Part shown: one piece after another, positions 10,987-20,393 of the stretch
How the letters are laid out: the number at the start of each line of letters is the position of its first letter
Position numbering within the stretch: position 1 is the first letter of the stretch
Origin: Physocladia obscura
Lineage: Eukaryota; Chytridiomycota; Chytridiomycetes; Chytridiales; Chytriomycetaceae
DNA: 20,989 bases
Assembly (NCBI GenBank): GCA_027596945.1
Contig: JADGJH010000327.1
Location: forward strand, 1 to 20,989
Direction of reading: 5' to 3'
Notes under the pieces: generated by a model
Databases searched by the model: none
What the model saw: only the letters and a program-made list of their open reading frames with translations
What the model was told of the DNA's origin: nothing
Program-made: the position numbers and the translations under genes

Positions 10987-13408
10987 ATGGCATCGTCACG
11001 TCACCAACATCAGTGCATAGGGTTGATTGTGGGAGAACACTTTGGAGAAATGGCACAGGTGAGTGATGTTGTGAGTGGGGTGTGAGTAGGTGTTGTAAAA
11101 ACGGATAAGTATGTTTCGTTGAATACACTCACTATTCGTACTTGTTGGTACGATTATCATTAGGCGACGGCGGTGGCGCTAATAACGCGCGGGCGGTCGA
11201 CCCTATTTCAAACTGCGCAGGCGGCGGGCTTAACACTGAAGGCCACACGCGAAACACTATTTGTGCTGCTGCAGCACGGACTTGTGGTGTACAGCGAGGC
11301 CGCCGAGGGGCTGCGTGTGGTCGTGTACTACTCGCTCAACGTGCTGCAAGTGCTTCTGCGCGACCGCATTCCGTTGTACGTGTCGATCGCCGAGTCGCGC
11401 TTCGGATCGGCGGTATTGTATTGTTATGGTATTTGTTTATGGATATCTTAAACTTGACGTCGAATTAATACAACAGGGCCGGCATATTGTCGCGACGCTG
11501 CTTGCGAACGGACGCGCGTCATTCGCAGGAATCCGGCTGGGCTTCGGCGCTGCGACTGACGCGGACGACGACGCGCTCGAAGACGCTTTCAACCTTCTTG
11601 TCGAGCAGACGTTTGTCGTGCCCGTCGCAGACAACGACGCGCTGTCAGTCGCCGACTTGAAGCAAGCACTCGAATTGCAGCACCTCACAAACAACCCGAA
11701 TCTCTCCGCTGCCGAAAAAGCGAAATTCAAAAAATCGGTTGCCTCGCGTGCTAAAGACGCGCTGGCCTTTGACGATCTGCCCCTTGCAATCGGAAATAAG
11801 CCTAATCTGATTTACGCGTTCGATCCCGCCGATGACAACAAGGCTGCTAAAATTAATCGACTTTCGACCGCTGGCGGCGGTTTCGTATCTGAATACTTGA
11901 ATGATGTTGCCAATCTTCCCGAGAATGCCTTTTGGCGCATCAACCCATCGCGCTTCCATTTGCATTCGAGAAATTTGGTAATTCGAATAATGCCAGATTG
12001 AGCGAAGCGAAATAAGAAAGAGTGAATCTAGAGTAAGAACAAGAAGCATGTCAAAAAAATTTAAAAAAATAAAAAACGAAGCCAAATAATAATAGAAACT
12101 AAATGATTAAATAATAAAATTAAGCTAAAAAATCAAAAGCAAAAAAAAACATGAATAACTCATAATATCTTTTTTTTTTTTTTCTTTTTTTTTATGGTAG
12201 TGTCTGACAGAGCTTGCAGGTGCACGTATAAACTCGTCTGCAAAAGAAATCATGCAAGTAATTTTGGAATTTGCCGAACCCGAAATGAAGCATTGCAAAG
12301 CAGATGATTTTTCTTGTAAAAACACTCAGTTTCTTATTTGATTCATTTTTACCCTGTGCATTGTGTCTACTCACCATCCAACCCATCAATTCGCATCAAC
12401 TTTTTTACATCAGCTCCAATCACGCTCACTCATCTCGCCTCTCGCATAGACATGTCGCGCATCTCCTACAACCCCAGCACGTCCCGCTCCTCGCTTACCG
12501 ACTACATGGCTCTCCTGACGCAAGACCAAGAATTTCCGCTTCTCATCAAACAAGACGAACGCGGCGGCGGTCAATACGTGGCGAATCTGCGCGGCGTGAC
12601 GACAAGCATGCAAGAGCAGCTTGTAGTGAATTTCGTCAAGGAGCGGCATGGAATTGTCGCCGCGCGCATATGGCGGCTGTTGCACGCAAAGGGAATGCTT
12701 GGAGAGAAAGAGGTTGCACAGTTGGCGTTGATCTCAAATAAGGTTGCGAGGGAAACGTTGTATATGTTGATGCAGAGTGGAATGATTTTTTTACAGGTTT
12801 ATTATTTATTTTTATATATTTTAATGTATTGACTCATTTTTTCTTTTCTTCTCTTTTTTTTTTCTGCCAGGATGTTCCGAAATCAAATGAATACATACCA
12901 AGCAGAACAGCCTATTTGTAAGAAAAAAAATTAAATCTCGCATCTAATACTAACACCTAATGCATCCACAAAAATCGAAGATGGCATGTATCACTGGCGA
13001 AATGTGTGGAGTCGTTGATCCAAGAAACATACCACATGATCTCCAACATCAAATTCCGTCGACAGAAAGAATACGCCGCAAACGGACAACTGATTGAAAA
13101 GATTGAACGCACAGATATCCAAGAAGACGAAAGTCTGCTGACGGATGGCGATCGTCTCAGCTTGAACAATTTTAACGCGATGATGGAGAAACTCAGAATA
13201 TCCGAGTTGAGATTGGTTGGTGCCACAAAAAACAGAATATATTGTTATGATAATATATTTACTTTTTATTCTAATATTATTATAATAATTGATTTACTTT
13301 TTATTAAATATTTTTTTTTCAATCTTCCAACAACGTTTATCCGTCATCAACAACGTGCAAAAAACTCGCTCTCAGGACCAAGCGCTTCTAATTTTGCGAG
13401 ATTTCTAA
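10987..13408 (+). CDS. RPC82: DNA-directed RNA polymerase III subunit RPC3 (RPC82 / C82)
   Basis: Eight exons: 10987-11058, 11164-11412, 11477-11977, 12201-12315, 12414-12796, 12871-12917, 12981-13215 and 13376-13408. They give 544 aa, close to human RPC3 (534). The subunit forms the Pol III-specific C82/C34/C31 subcomplex used in promoter opening and initiation on tRNA and 5S genes. Exon 1 starts the first winged helix (GLIVGEHFGE), and exon 2 continues it (ATRETLFVLLQHGLVVY). Exon 3 has the second winged helix and a linker. Exon 5 has the family block ending LADYMALLTQD-like, then GGGQYVANLRG and ARIWRLLHAKGMLGEKEVAQ. Exons 6-8 give DVPKSNEYIPSRTAYL and a coiled coil, ending ISELRL-DQALLILRDF, which lines up with the human C-terminus. 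Intron 6 carries TACTAAC. The last donor (GTTGGT) is weak, but its acceptor is the only usable AG. Exons 2-3 are much richer in GC than the rest. Confidence 0.9.
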
Positions 13409-14891
13409 TGCTTTGATTTATTGGTGACGATGCGCACGACGAGCTAATTGATGATGATAATGATGATGTTGTTATGTTTTGGAAATCCACTGAATTTTTT
13501 GCCGCCCGATTTTGTTGTTGTGTATTATCAGCAGTATTAGTTGCAAGAAAATGTTGTTTATTTTTCCTCTTGTTTTTGTTCCACTGTGTTCCAATAACGC
13601 CAAAATTCAACAAATCGTCGTTCTGCCATTCCTGTTGTCGCGCCAAAACTTGGTTAACTGCATTGTCAACATTGAATATTTTCAAATGGCTGTGATGACG
13701 ATACTGAATGGCTTGTGAATTACTATAGAATGCACTTGAAGGTACTCCTTCTCCTGCTGTTGGTGTTGTCGACAATGGCGGCGGTGGCGGCAGTGGTGAT
13801 TTGATGACGGGGGGAAGTACCCGTGTGACCCAGTTTTCAGATTTCTGAACCTCCAAAAATGAAGAATTTTGTCCTTGAAGGAGAAATTTGTCTGCCATTT
13901 CATTACTATAATCATTGTCATCTTCCTGCTCCAGCTCCGTTATTGTTGTCGTTCCGTACATGAGATTCCAGTCAAGTTCATGCACCCTGTTGATGAGTTT
14001 GATGCTTTCTTGTTCGAGATTCGTGACGAGAATATCCAACGTTTTCCATTCCGACTGCAGGATTGCCACTTTTCGCGTCAACTCTTTGTTGCGGTTGATT
14101 ATCGTTAGTCGGTCGATTTTCAGTCCCTTCAATTGCTCCTGTAAAAAAAAGCATTAATATATATAACGCAAAAAAAAACTTACTTCATTTGCTTTCGCTT
14201 CCAGTTGGGCGAGAATTCTTTCCCGTCGCGTTCCAGCGGCGCGAACACTGGCGTCGTGTCTTTTTTGGATTTTTTCGAGCTCTAGCAAACGCGTGCTTAC
14301 TTTTGCATGTGCCTCGGCTTTCAATGTTTGCATCAGTGCTTCTTGTTCGTTGGCGCCGGATGACAGCTGGAACTCTTGCAGGTCTTGAATGTGCAGTGAT
14401 GTCTTGTCGATTTCGTCTTGAATTTTTTCGATCGTGTTTGTTAGTGCTGTGTATTGTGTTTTTTTTAGTTTTTTTTTTAGTCGAAATGCAAAAAAATTTA
14501 TAAAATTTTTCCTTTTTTGAACCTGTCATAACTTTCCGTTGTTTCGCCAACACACTCATATCCTCGTCGTGCGCTTTATCAAGTATAACTGGTGATTGTT
14601 GTTCTCGCGTGACAGCTTCAATGTCAACGCCTTTCAGTAATTCGATTGTCTCGGCCTCGCCAATCATTTTCGATATCGCTGTCTCCATGTCCTTTTCGGT
14701 CTCGTCCATTTTCTTGACAGTAAAATACTCGTTTTTGCCAATGTTTTCGAGCTTTTGCCGTTGTTGTTTCATCAGTTCGCGTCTGCATTGTTATTGTTTT
14801 TAAATTTATTTTTTTATTTTGAACGAGGGGAGATTACTGTTGAGAGCACCATGCGCGATAGAAAGCTATTGAACGTTTGCGTGATTCTATA
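13347..14891 (-). CDS. Long coiled-coil protein, 5' end unresolved
   Basis: Exons on the minus strand: 14891-14838, 14782-14523, 14446-14184 and 14138-13347. All have GT-AG sites and one continuous frame (about 455 codons plus one base of a split codon). Residues from the first to about 250 are heptad-rich coiled coil (LLELEKIQKRHDASVRAAGT, RRERILAQLEAKANEEQLKG). Then come an acidic stretch, a proline run (SPLPPPPP) and an Asn/Gln/Ser-rich tail. The layout reminds me of DUF4515 coiled-coil proteins such as the ciliary BBOF1, but this is a memory-based resemblance and weak. The 54-nt exon has no in-frame ATG. Either translation starts at the ATG at 14772 (434 aa) or a first exon lies further upstream. 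The 3' end overlaps the last RPC3 exon on the other strand by 33 bp of coding sequence; the stop is at 13347-13349. Confidence 0.6.
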
Positions 14892-14908
14892 CTGCGAAGA
14901 AAAAGGAG

Positions 14909-14987
14909 AAAAAAAAAAAAAAAAAAAAATGTTTAAAATAAAAAAATAAAAAAATTTTTAAATTTAATTTTTTTTTTTTTTTTTTTT
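14909..14987. repeat. A21 / T20 homopolymer inverted pair
   Basis: Twenty-one A (14909-14929) are followed, after 38 bp of AT-only-like sequence, by twenty T (14968-14987). The two runs could pair as a hairpin. On the minus strand the first run is the polypyrimidine tract of the acceptor at 14892-14893. Such tracts are prone to slippage and to assembly error, and this one sits at the junction between the coiled-coil gene and the truncated CAF16-like ORF. Confidence 0.75.
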
Positions 14988-15053
14988 GGTATTTTGATCA
15001 ACAATCAACAATCTTGATTCCCGTCAATAACAATAATTATACAAAATGAATGC

Positions 15054-15377
15054 TTAAATATAGCAGAAGCACTCAACTTGATTTCCTTCAAAGAAAGGAT
15101 GTTTTCCAAGAACACCGATGTGGTCTTTGGTAAGAGTCTTTCCTGCAAGTAATCTGAGCAAGCTAGACTTTCCAGCACCATTGGCACCAATCAACAACGT
15201 TGTAGATCCACGTGGGACTTCAAGATTGATGTTTTCAATGATCTTTGGGGCTTCTGGGCCAAATGAAAAGGAAAAGTTTACGAGCTGAACAGCAGTGTTT
15301 GTAGGCGGAAGTTGTGCCATATTTGCCCGGATTCGCTGAGAATTCGTTTGTTGAGAAGAAGCGGAATGCAAATTCAT
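15054..15377 (-). pseudogene. CAF16: CAF16-like ABC ATPase, truncated after Walker A
   Basis: The frame has VNFSFSFGPEAPKIIENINL, then the Walker A motif LIGANGAGKSSLLRLLAGKT, then GVLGKHPFFEGN. This order is that of CAF16-type soluble ABC ATPases (Ccr4-Not associated in yeast; about 290-300 aa). After that the frame ends within nine codons at TAA (15054-15056). There is no Q-loop partner strand, no signature motif, no Walker B and no H-loop, so only the first third is present. The start is either ATG 15377 (MNLHSAS) or ATG 15320 (MAQLPPTN), the latter with a better context. Weak donors GTTGAG and GTGCTT near the end could splice to the exon at 14891. The downstream sequence on this strand encodes the coiled-coil gene and not the rest of CAF16. 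It is most simply a gene fragment; an assembly break or a chimeric gene is also possible. Confidence 0.65.
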
Positions 15378-15627
15378 CAATGATTTCGTTGAGGGAGAAG
15401 TTTTTGCATTGTTTGCATCAATCAGATGAAAGCACACAAAATAGATTTCAAGGAGAAAGAGAAAAAATATTTTTAAAAACAGAACAGAGTTAAAAAGTCA
15501 TCTACAGTCACATTTCAATACTTTCTACAATCATTGGCTTGTCGAATTTTTTCAAAATTCGTAGAACAAAACGTCACAGAATTTATTTATTTGTAACAAA
15601 AGAAAAAAACAAAACAAAAGCAAATCG

Positions 15628-15789
15628 TCAATAGTCTAGAGATACTTCTCTAATCAGTAAAACGTTACTGTTGGATTCAAGCTCTTCAGCTTTATTGCCT
15701 TCTTGTGGGTCAAAAGTGTTTAACAGGCGAGAAAAACAAAAACGTGAAAATAAACCCCACAATTTAAAACTCTCCCACACAACAAACAT
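15628..15789 (-). CDS. Small unrecognised ORF (53 aa)
   Basis: ATG to TGA with a hydrophobic, aromatic first half (MFVVWESFKLWGLFSRF) and an acidic, asparagine-rich second half ending in LLIREVSLDY. Composition is more protein-like than its AT-rich surroundings, and a possible donor GTATCT lies near the end, so it might be an exon of a larger gene. I know no family for it. It lies 250 bp upstream of the CAF16-like fragment on the same strand. Confidence 0.25.
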   Translation of the reverse strand: MFVVWESFKLWGLFSRFCFSRLLNTFDPQEGNKAEELESNSNVLLIREVSLDY

Positions 15790-16019
15790 AACCAACGTTT
15801 TTTAACTAAAAAATTCTTAAAATTTGATGGAGTGACACTAATATAAGTATATATTCGTGAGCCCACATCTGCAGGTGCGATTTCATTTTAAGTAACAGAG
15901 TTTCAGTTCAAAGACCATTAACAGGAACTGCCAGAATTCAAAGCTTGCATTATCAGATTATGACATTTCAAGTATATCCGCATTTTATGTTACCAATTTT
16001 TATCTTTTGAATTTTTGTT

Positions 16020-16348
16020 CAGCAAGCAAGGGAAAAGATGGTTCAAGCAAGTACAAATTCAACGTGAACACAAAATCCACAATAAATGTTGCAAATATTC
16101 AAAGCTTAACAGCATCTGTAGGGAAGCTAATAATTTATGTATTAGCTGCCACATTATCAGTTACAGAGCAACAGAATCATGTATACTATATGTCACAATT
16201 TGAAACAAATATGCACAGATTACGAGATAGTGCTGGTTTCAGCAGTTACATTAACCAAAATATGAGTTCAATATTTGTCAGCCATACTTTGACAAATAGT
16301 TCATTGGAATTGGGCAAATTGTGTATATTTGTACTTACAAAATATTGA
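16020..16348 (+). pseudogene. Coding-like segment, unrecognised, probably an exon relic
   Basis: A pyrimidine-ended TTTTTGTTCAG (AG at 16020-16021) is followed by about 107 open codons to TGA at 16346-16348. There is no ATG near the start. The frame is rich in Ser, Thr, Asn and Val (SLTASVGKLIIYVLAATLSV), as in secreted or surface proteins. Short open pieces lie before it (about 15905-15972, followed by a possible donor GTATAT) and after it (about 16795-16868, ADDIATRIPGPVYVNYTTGS), but they are broken by stops. I assign no function. Confidence 0.3.
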
Positions 16349-17282
16349 CAGTTTTTTGTAAGATGTGGTATCAATGCCAGTTTTTTAAAGTAATTACAAT
16401 GCCATTACAAAATTTGAACAATTCAGTCTAAAAATTTTATGGATTTCAATTGATTGCACCAACTCTTGAACTTGAGAATTACTTTTATTTTGTCATATTT
16501 ATGAATCTTTTTTTTTTTGCTTTGTTCAAATGTTAAATATTTTAACAGATCTTTGCCAATTTTAATTTTCTCTGCCTTGTGTGCAGATGATTGCTAGCTT
16601 TGTCATATTAATTCTTTGAAAGAAATGATTATATGTGGGCTCCTTCATCAGCTTGACTTTGCAGAACAATTTATTGCAACACAAAACTTTTCCTCACATT
16701 TTTCATTTTGAATAATCATCACAATACAAATAAAAAATAAAAATTTGCCTTACTTTTCAGATGACAGCACAGCTTTATCAAATCAAATTTAGAAATGGCA
16801 GATGATATAGCCACAAGAATTCCAGGTCCAGTATATGTAAACTATACCACAGGCTCACCCTGCTTTTGATATAATTAAATAGCATTGCTTGTTTAAAGTA
16901 GTACAAAATAAATCTTTCTTCATTAATTTAAGTTTTATTTGTTTCTTCTCAAATAAAAGAAATAATATGTGTGTTAACAATCTAATTTTGTAAAATAGCA
17001 AAATGGATAAAATTGTCATTCTTGATTTCATTCATATGGGACAGAATCAAACCAAACTGTAACAATATTAAGTCATTACAAATATGTTTGTCTTAGTTTA
17101 TTTCAATAAAGTTAAATTACAAAAATAGCTTTATTTATGAGCAGTTGATAAAAGCAAACATTCTGTATGAAAAGATTAAACTAATGTTGTTTCAACTGAT
17201 CTGTTGTCCTTAGTGTGACACGCTACTACAGAGGTGCCAACAGAATCAACAGAGAACCATTGAGAAGAATCTGGTATGTTCA
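16349..17282. other. AT-rich stretch without a clear gene
   Basis: No convincing ORF, RNA gene or repeat array is visible. On the minus strand, 16850-16790 reads YTGPGILVAISSAI, which could be a worn remnant of the second catalytic region of the Tc1/mariner-type transposase upstream (17283-17805). The same bases read differently but also openly on the plus strand, so this is uncertain. Confidence 0.35.
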
Positions 17283-17805
17283 CTAGTTAATAGCAATAGA
17301 TCCACTCCACTTACTATAATGTTCAAATGCCTGGAAACACACACTCTTTTGGATCATCCTATACAAGAACATGGCTTGCATAGTAGATGTTGGTTTTTCA
17401 CATGAAGTTGGAGCTTTAAAAGCTTGATAGTAGATCAGATTGTAAAGGTAGAATTTTTCTTTTCTGTGAAAATATAATGACTGATATACTTGCTCCTGAA
17501 GTTTATTGAGATACCAATCAGATCGTAGCATGAAGAGTGCTTTTATATGCTAAACATTGTTGAATAACAGTATTAAGTAATATATAGCTTACATCTAATA
17601 TAGACATCTCCAGAGAATGGCTCTGTCCTTCCTGCCACGCATACAGATTCTTCAGTGTTCCAAATGTTCAAAAGTATCCATATGTTTGAACAACCAAAGA
17701 GCGATCAACAAATAATTGCTTTGCCACAGAACGTGAGCATTGTCCCTCCAGGCAGGCCCAAACAATGTGCCAAAGAATGGCATCCCGGTGTTGCTTGATG
17801 CCCAT
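17283..17805 (-). pseudogene. Decayed Tc1/mariner-like (DDE) transposase
   Basis: From ATG at 17805 the frame reads a helix-turn-helix unit: HRDAILWHIVWACLEGQCSR, SVAKQLFVDRSLVVQTYGYF, then a stop, then TFGTLKN and a glycine-bearing linker. After further stops and a frame change it continues as SDWYLNKLQEQVYQSLYF and then FLYRMIQKSVCFQAFEHYSK, ending near 17283. The order (HTH, linker, 'P-x-WYLDELQE-like' helix, then 'ER-x-x-R-x-x-F' region) is that of the N-terminal and pre-catalytic parts of Tc1/mariner transposases with a DDE_3-type domain. At least three stops and one frameshift make it non-functional. The catalytic domain itself is not recognisable with confidence. Confidence 0.6.
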
Positions 17806-17829
17806 GATAAGTATTAGTCAAAATTGAGT

Positions 17830-17872
17830 CCAGTATCTCCACCAGTATTTCACCAGTATTTCTTTCCAGTAT
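17830..17872. repeat. Four CCAGTAT repeats upstream of the transposase relic
   Basis: CCAGTAT occurs at 17830, 17842, 17853 and 17866, spaced 11 to 13 bp apart, just 25-70 bp upstream of the transposase start. Tc1/mariner-like elements often carry direct repeats as transposase binding sites inside their termini, so this may be part of the terminal region. I found no matching inverted copy on the far side. Confidence 0.45.
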
Positions 17873-18535
17873 TTGACAAAATCAAAAATCAAAAAATGCC
17901 ATTTATTTGTCTGGCTCAATATTTTTAAAAATAGCTGTAAAAAGTAAAAAAACAAACAGTGGACTTGCCATTTCCATCATTAAGCAGAAGCTTTTGTATT
18001 AATACAAGAAAGTTTTGTATGTGGAGGAAAGCTCAAGATTTATTTAAAAACTGTTTGGAAGTTTTGTGATTGAGGATTTTGAACAAAGAAAATCTAGAAT
18101 AAAGAAAAAAGAATTCTCGCTAAAATTCCTTACCATACACAATCATAAACAGAGTTTGCAACATAATGACGTAGGCACAATTTGCGCACACAGCGCAAGG
18201 GAATATTCTTAAAGAGATAAGTTTCTTATTTCATTTTTGCAGTTGGAATTTTCTGAAAATGTTTGTCAGTTTGAAAAAAAAAAAAAAACAACAACAAAAA
18301 ACAGAATATTCAACGCGCAAAGTAGCCAAATTACCACCGTACTCTGCCGCAGTGACGGAGTGATTGCAACAACTGCGTGGTTTGGAAAAGTAGTAAAATC
18401 GGGGATGCTTTGAAACATCACCGATTTTTATGAAAATAACACGCCAAACGTGAGCAAGGTTTTGATTTATTAAAACCAGTTTAACAAGGCAAGGATACTT
18501 GTCAAGTTTAAAATTTTTTTTATCTTTTTCTCTTT

Positions 18536-18561
18536 AACGACCCACGTCTAGTGCGGTCGTT
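18536..18561. repeat. Perfect short hairpin (AACGACC...GGTCGTT)
   Basis: AACGACC (18536-18542) pairs with GGTCGTT (18555-18561), and inside it CAC pairs with GTG around a GTCTA loop, with one unpaired C. The hairpin lies in a small GC-rich island (18536-18580) in AT-rich DNA, just before an open frame starting at 18604. Its role is unknown; it may belong to the edge of the retroelement. Confidence 0.5.
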
Positions 18562-18603
18562 CCCCTACCCTCCGCCCACAAATACTTAACATTCCAAGAT
18601 GTT

Positions 18604-18960
18604 ATGGAAAGAATTAGAGAAGTAGCCTCAGCATTTGACTCAGATAATGCGAAAAAGGATCTGAGCAATATGAAAAGTAAGTTCTCTGAGCTGATCCCGC
18701 ACAAACAATAAAGGAGGCCTCACGCGTTTGGGGGTTGGGACACAATAAAATTAGTCCATACAAAAAAGCCTGAAAATCACGAACTTTACACGAATTTTAC
18801 TTCTGCAGTATCAAAAAAGCTCCGTAAACAATTTCATGAATATTTGATAAATGATACCGAATTCGGTTTTCATTTTGAAGATTTTAATAAAGAATTATGA
18901 GAAAAGAAAAATTATTGGACAGTTCCATTAATTGAATCCCGGTCATTTCAAATTATAAAT
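18604..18960 (+). pseudogene. Broken coding-like segment, unrecognised (possibly the gag side of the retroelement)
   Basis: An ATG at 18604 opens 35 codons (MERIREVASAFDSDNAKKDL) to a stop at 18709. In the same frame after the stop, about 60 codons read like protein (HELYTNFTSAVSKKLRKQFH) with further stops at about 18898 and later (EKKNYWTVPLIESRSF). A perfect-looking donor GTAAGT lies at about 18676. I recognise no family. Its position directly before the copia-type relic and the same strand suggest it belongs to that element, but the link is inferred. Confidence 0.35.
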
Positions 18961-19068
18961 TGGACATTGCCGGATTAGAATCTATAAAAGAATTTAAATC
19001 ACCGGAAATTAATCCGTTAAAGAAAAAGAAATTGAATTGTTTCAAAAATTCGAACAAAAATTATTCTA

Positions 19069-19668
19069 ATGGAACTGAGTCAACTAAAGGTAAATTTGAT
19101 GGTTGCTGGTGCACTTACCATGGAAAAAAAGGAACTGTGGGAGAAGTTTCGCTGGGCCACCGTGTGTAAATACCAAAAGTTGAATGAGTCCAGACAAATC
19201 CACCAAAATGTGTGCCCACTCCATGGAAAAGGTTGCCCAAGAGAAATTAAAAAGCCACAAATGCAACCATTGAATAATTCACTGAAAATGGAGAAAAAGC
19301 GCAAAATTTCGAAAAATGAAATTGAATTGCTTGAAGAAAAGCTCCAAGTTGCAAAAGAAAAGAAAGCAAAAGTGTATTTAAAGAAACCAAAACAGCCAAA
19401 ATTGAATGGCTGTAAAGGTAAAGTAAATTTTGATGCAAAGGATGATTTGAATTCCTCAGATGAGGAAGACACAAATCTGACAGCACAAAATAAAAAAAAA
19501 GTAAAGCTCTCAATTGCTGAAAAAATGAAGTGGTTGAATGAGTCTAAAGTTAAGAATGTAAATTCTCAACAAAGTGAAAAAGTAGATGAAGATGGAGATG
19601 TTATTATGAATGATAATAATATATCTATAAGAAAAATGGATAGAATTGGATCCCCCAAACCATTATAG
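19069..19668 (+). pseudogene. Gag-like lysine-rich ORF of the copia-type relic
   Basis: 199 codons from ATG 19069. The overlapping frame just upstream (18960-19169) contains CTYHGKKG, and this frame continues with WEKFRWATVCKYQKLNESRQ. A CxxH-type zinc knuckle therefore seems to be split by a frameshift near 19125-19140. A second Cys cluster (NVCPLHGKGCP) follows, then a Lys/Glu coiled coil and a DSDEED-like acidic patch. Gag C-termini of copia elements carry nucleic-acid-binding zinc knuckles. Nothing here is intact enough to act. Confidence 0.5.
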
Positions 19669-20019
19669 ATTCTGCTACAACAGTACGTGGTTATACAGAA
19701 CCATTACCAAAACAAACTATTGACAGCTTTAAGCATGTCTGTGGCAACTGAAGAATATGTAAGTGTAGAAACAAAACTACTTGCTTCTCTTCTTGAAAAG
19801 AGACTAATTACAGAACCAATAGAGAAATTGGAATCAATCAAAAATAGCAAAGAGATCAGATATGCAATGATGTATAATCTGGCACATCTCTCAAATAATT
19901 TGATTAAAGATTCAATTAAAGTTGGAGTAATTGTGGGGGTTGAATTCAAGAATGAAAATAAAGAAGAATTAGATTGTGAAAATGATTTGACATTTAAACA
20001 ATCAGCATGTATCAGTTGA
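19662..20019 (+). pseudogene. Protease trace and GAG-pre-integrase region of the copia-type relic
   Basis: At 19662-19682 one frame reads IIDSATT, which fits the D-S/T-G-A active site of retroelement aspartic proteases with the glycine lost. The frame ends at a TGA near 19748. A second frame (19687-20019) then has LAHLSNNLIKDSIKVGVIVG followed by Cys-containing residues, matching the zinc-binding HHCC segment before integrase in which several metal ligands are lost. The order and spacing support the copia assignment. Confidence 0.55.
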
Positions 20020-20042
20020 AGTTTAGGAAAAGTCCAATTTAT

Positions 20043-20393
20043 AGCAAAGAGGACCACAAAGCAACAAGGATTTTAGAGCAGTTACATATAGATTGTGTTC
20101 CTCTTCCATGTGAAACATGACAAAGAGAACAATATATGATAATCATTGTTGATGAGTGGACTAGAAAAGGTGCTGTTTACTTTGTGAGAAACAAAAGTGA
20201 CACAGTACCCAAAATTATAGAAATTGTAATGCAATGGGAAGAAAGGTTTAAAGTTCTTGTTGGCACTTTTAGAAGTGATGAAGGAACAGAAATTATAAAC
20301 CAAGACCTGAAGAATGCATTTAAATTTTCAGAAACAAGAAAAGTGACTCCACAGTATGAACAAAGTCCATCATATACAAAAAAAAATGAATGA
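20043..20393 (+). pseudogene. Integrase core of the copia-type relic
   Basis: One frame reads ATRILEQLHIDCVPLP, a TGA at about 20118, then MIIIVDEWTRKGAVYFVRNK and FRSDEGTEIINQDLKNAF. These are the first catalytic Asp (in HID) and the second (in RSDEG) of the DDE integrase fold. The segment that should hold the catalytic Glu is worn, and the frame stops at 20391-20393. Integrase would insert the cDNA copy; this one is inactive as it stands. Confidence 0.75.

Noticed and set aside
12304..12741. 145-codon plus-strand frame overlapping RPC3 exon 5
   Set aside because: It is a shifted frame of a well-conserved RPC3 exon with an arginine-rich, out-of-frame look.
14189..14503. 104-codon plus-strand frame opposite the coiled-coil gene
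   Set aside because: The minus strand has clean splice sites and a continuous coiled-coil frame; the plus frame is its shadow.
15378..15437. N-terminal extension of the CAF16-like ORF beginning at 15437
   Set aside because: That start is GTG; the extension is polar and unlike the family, and ATGs at 15377 or 15320 serve better.
17283..17531. Independent 82-aa minus-strand gene
   Set aside because: It continues the transposase relic upstream after a frameshift and has the expected pre-catalytic helices, so it is not a separate gene.
19080..19472. 130-codon minus-strand frame rich in Phe and Ser
   Set aside because: It is the complement of the lysine-rich gag-like ORF (Lys/Glu codons read back as Phe/Ser).
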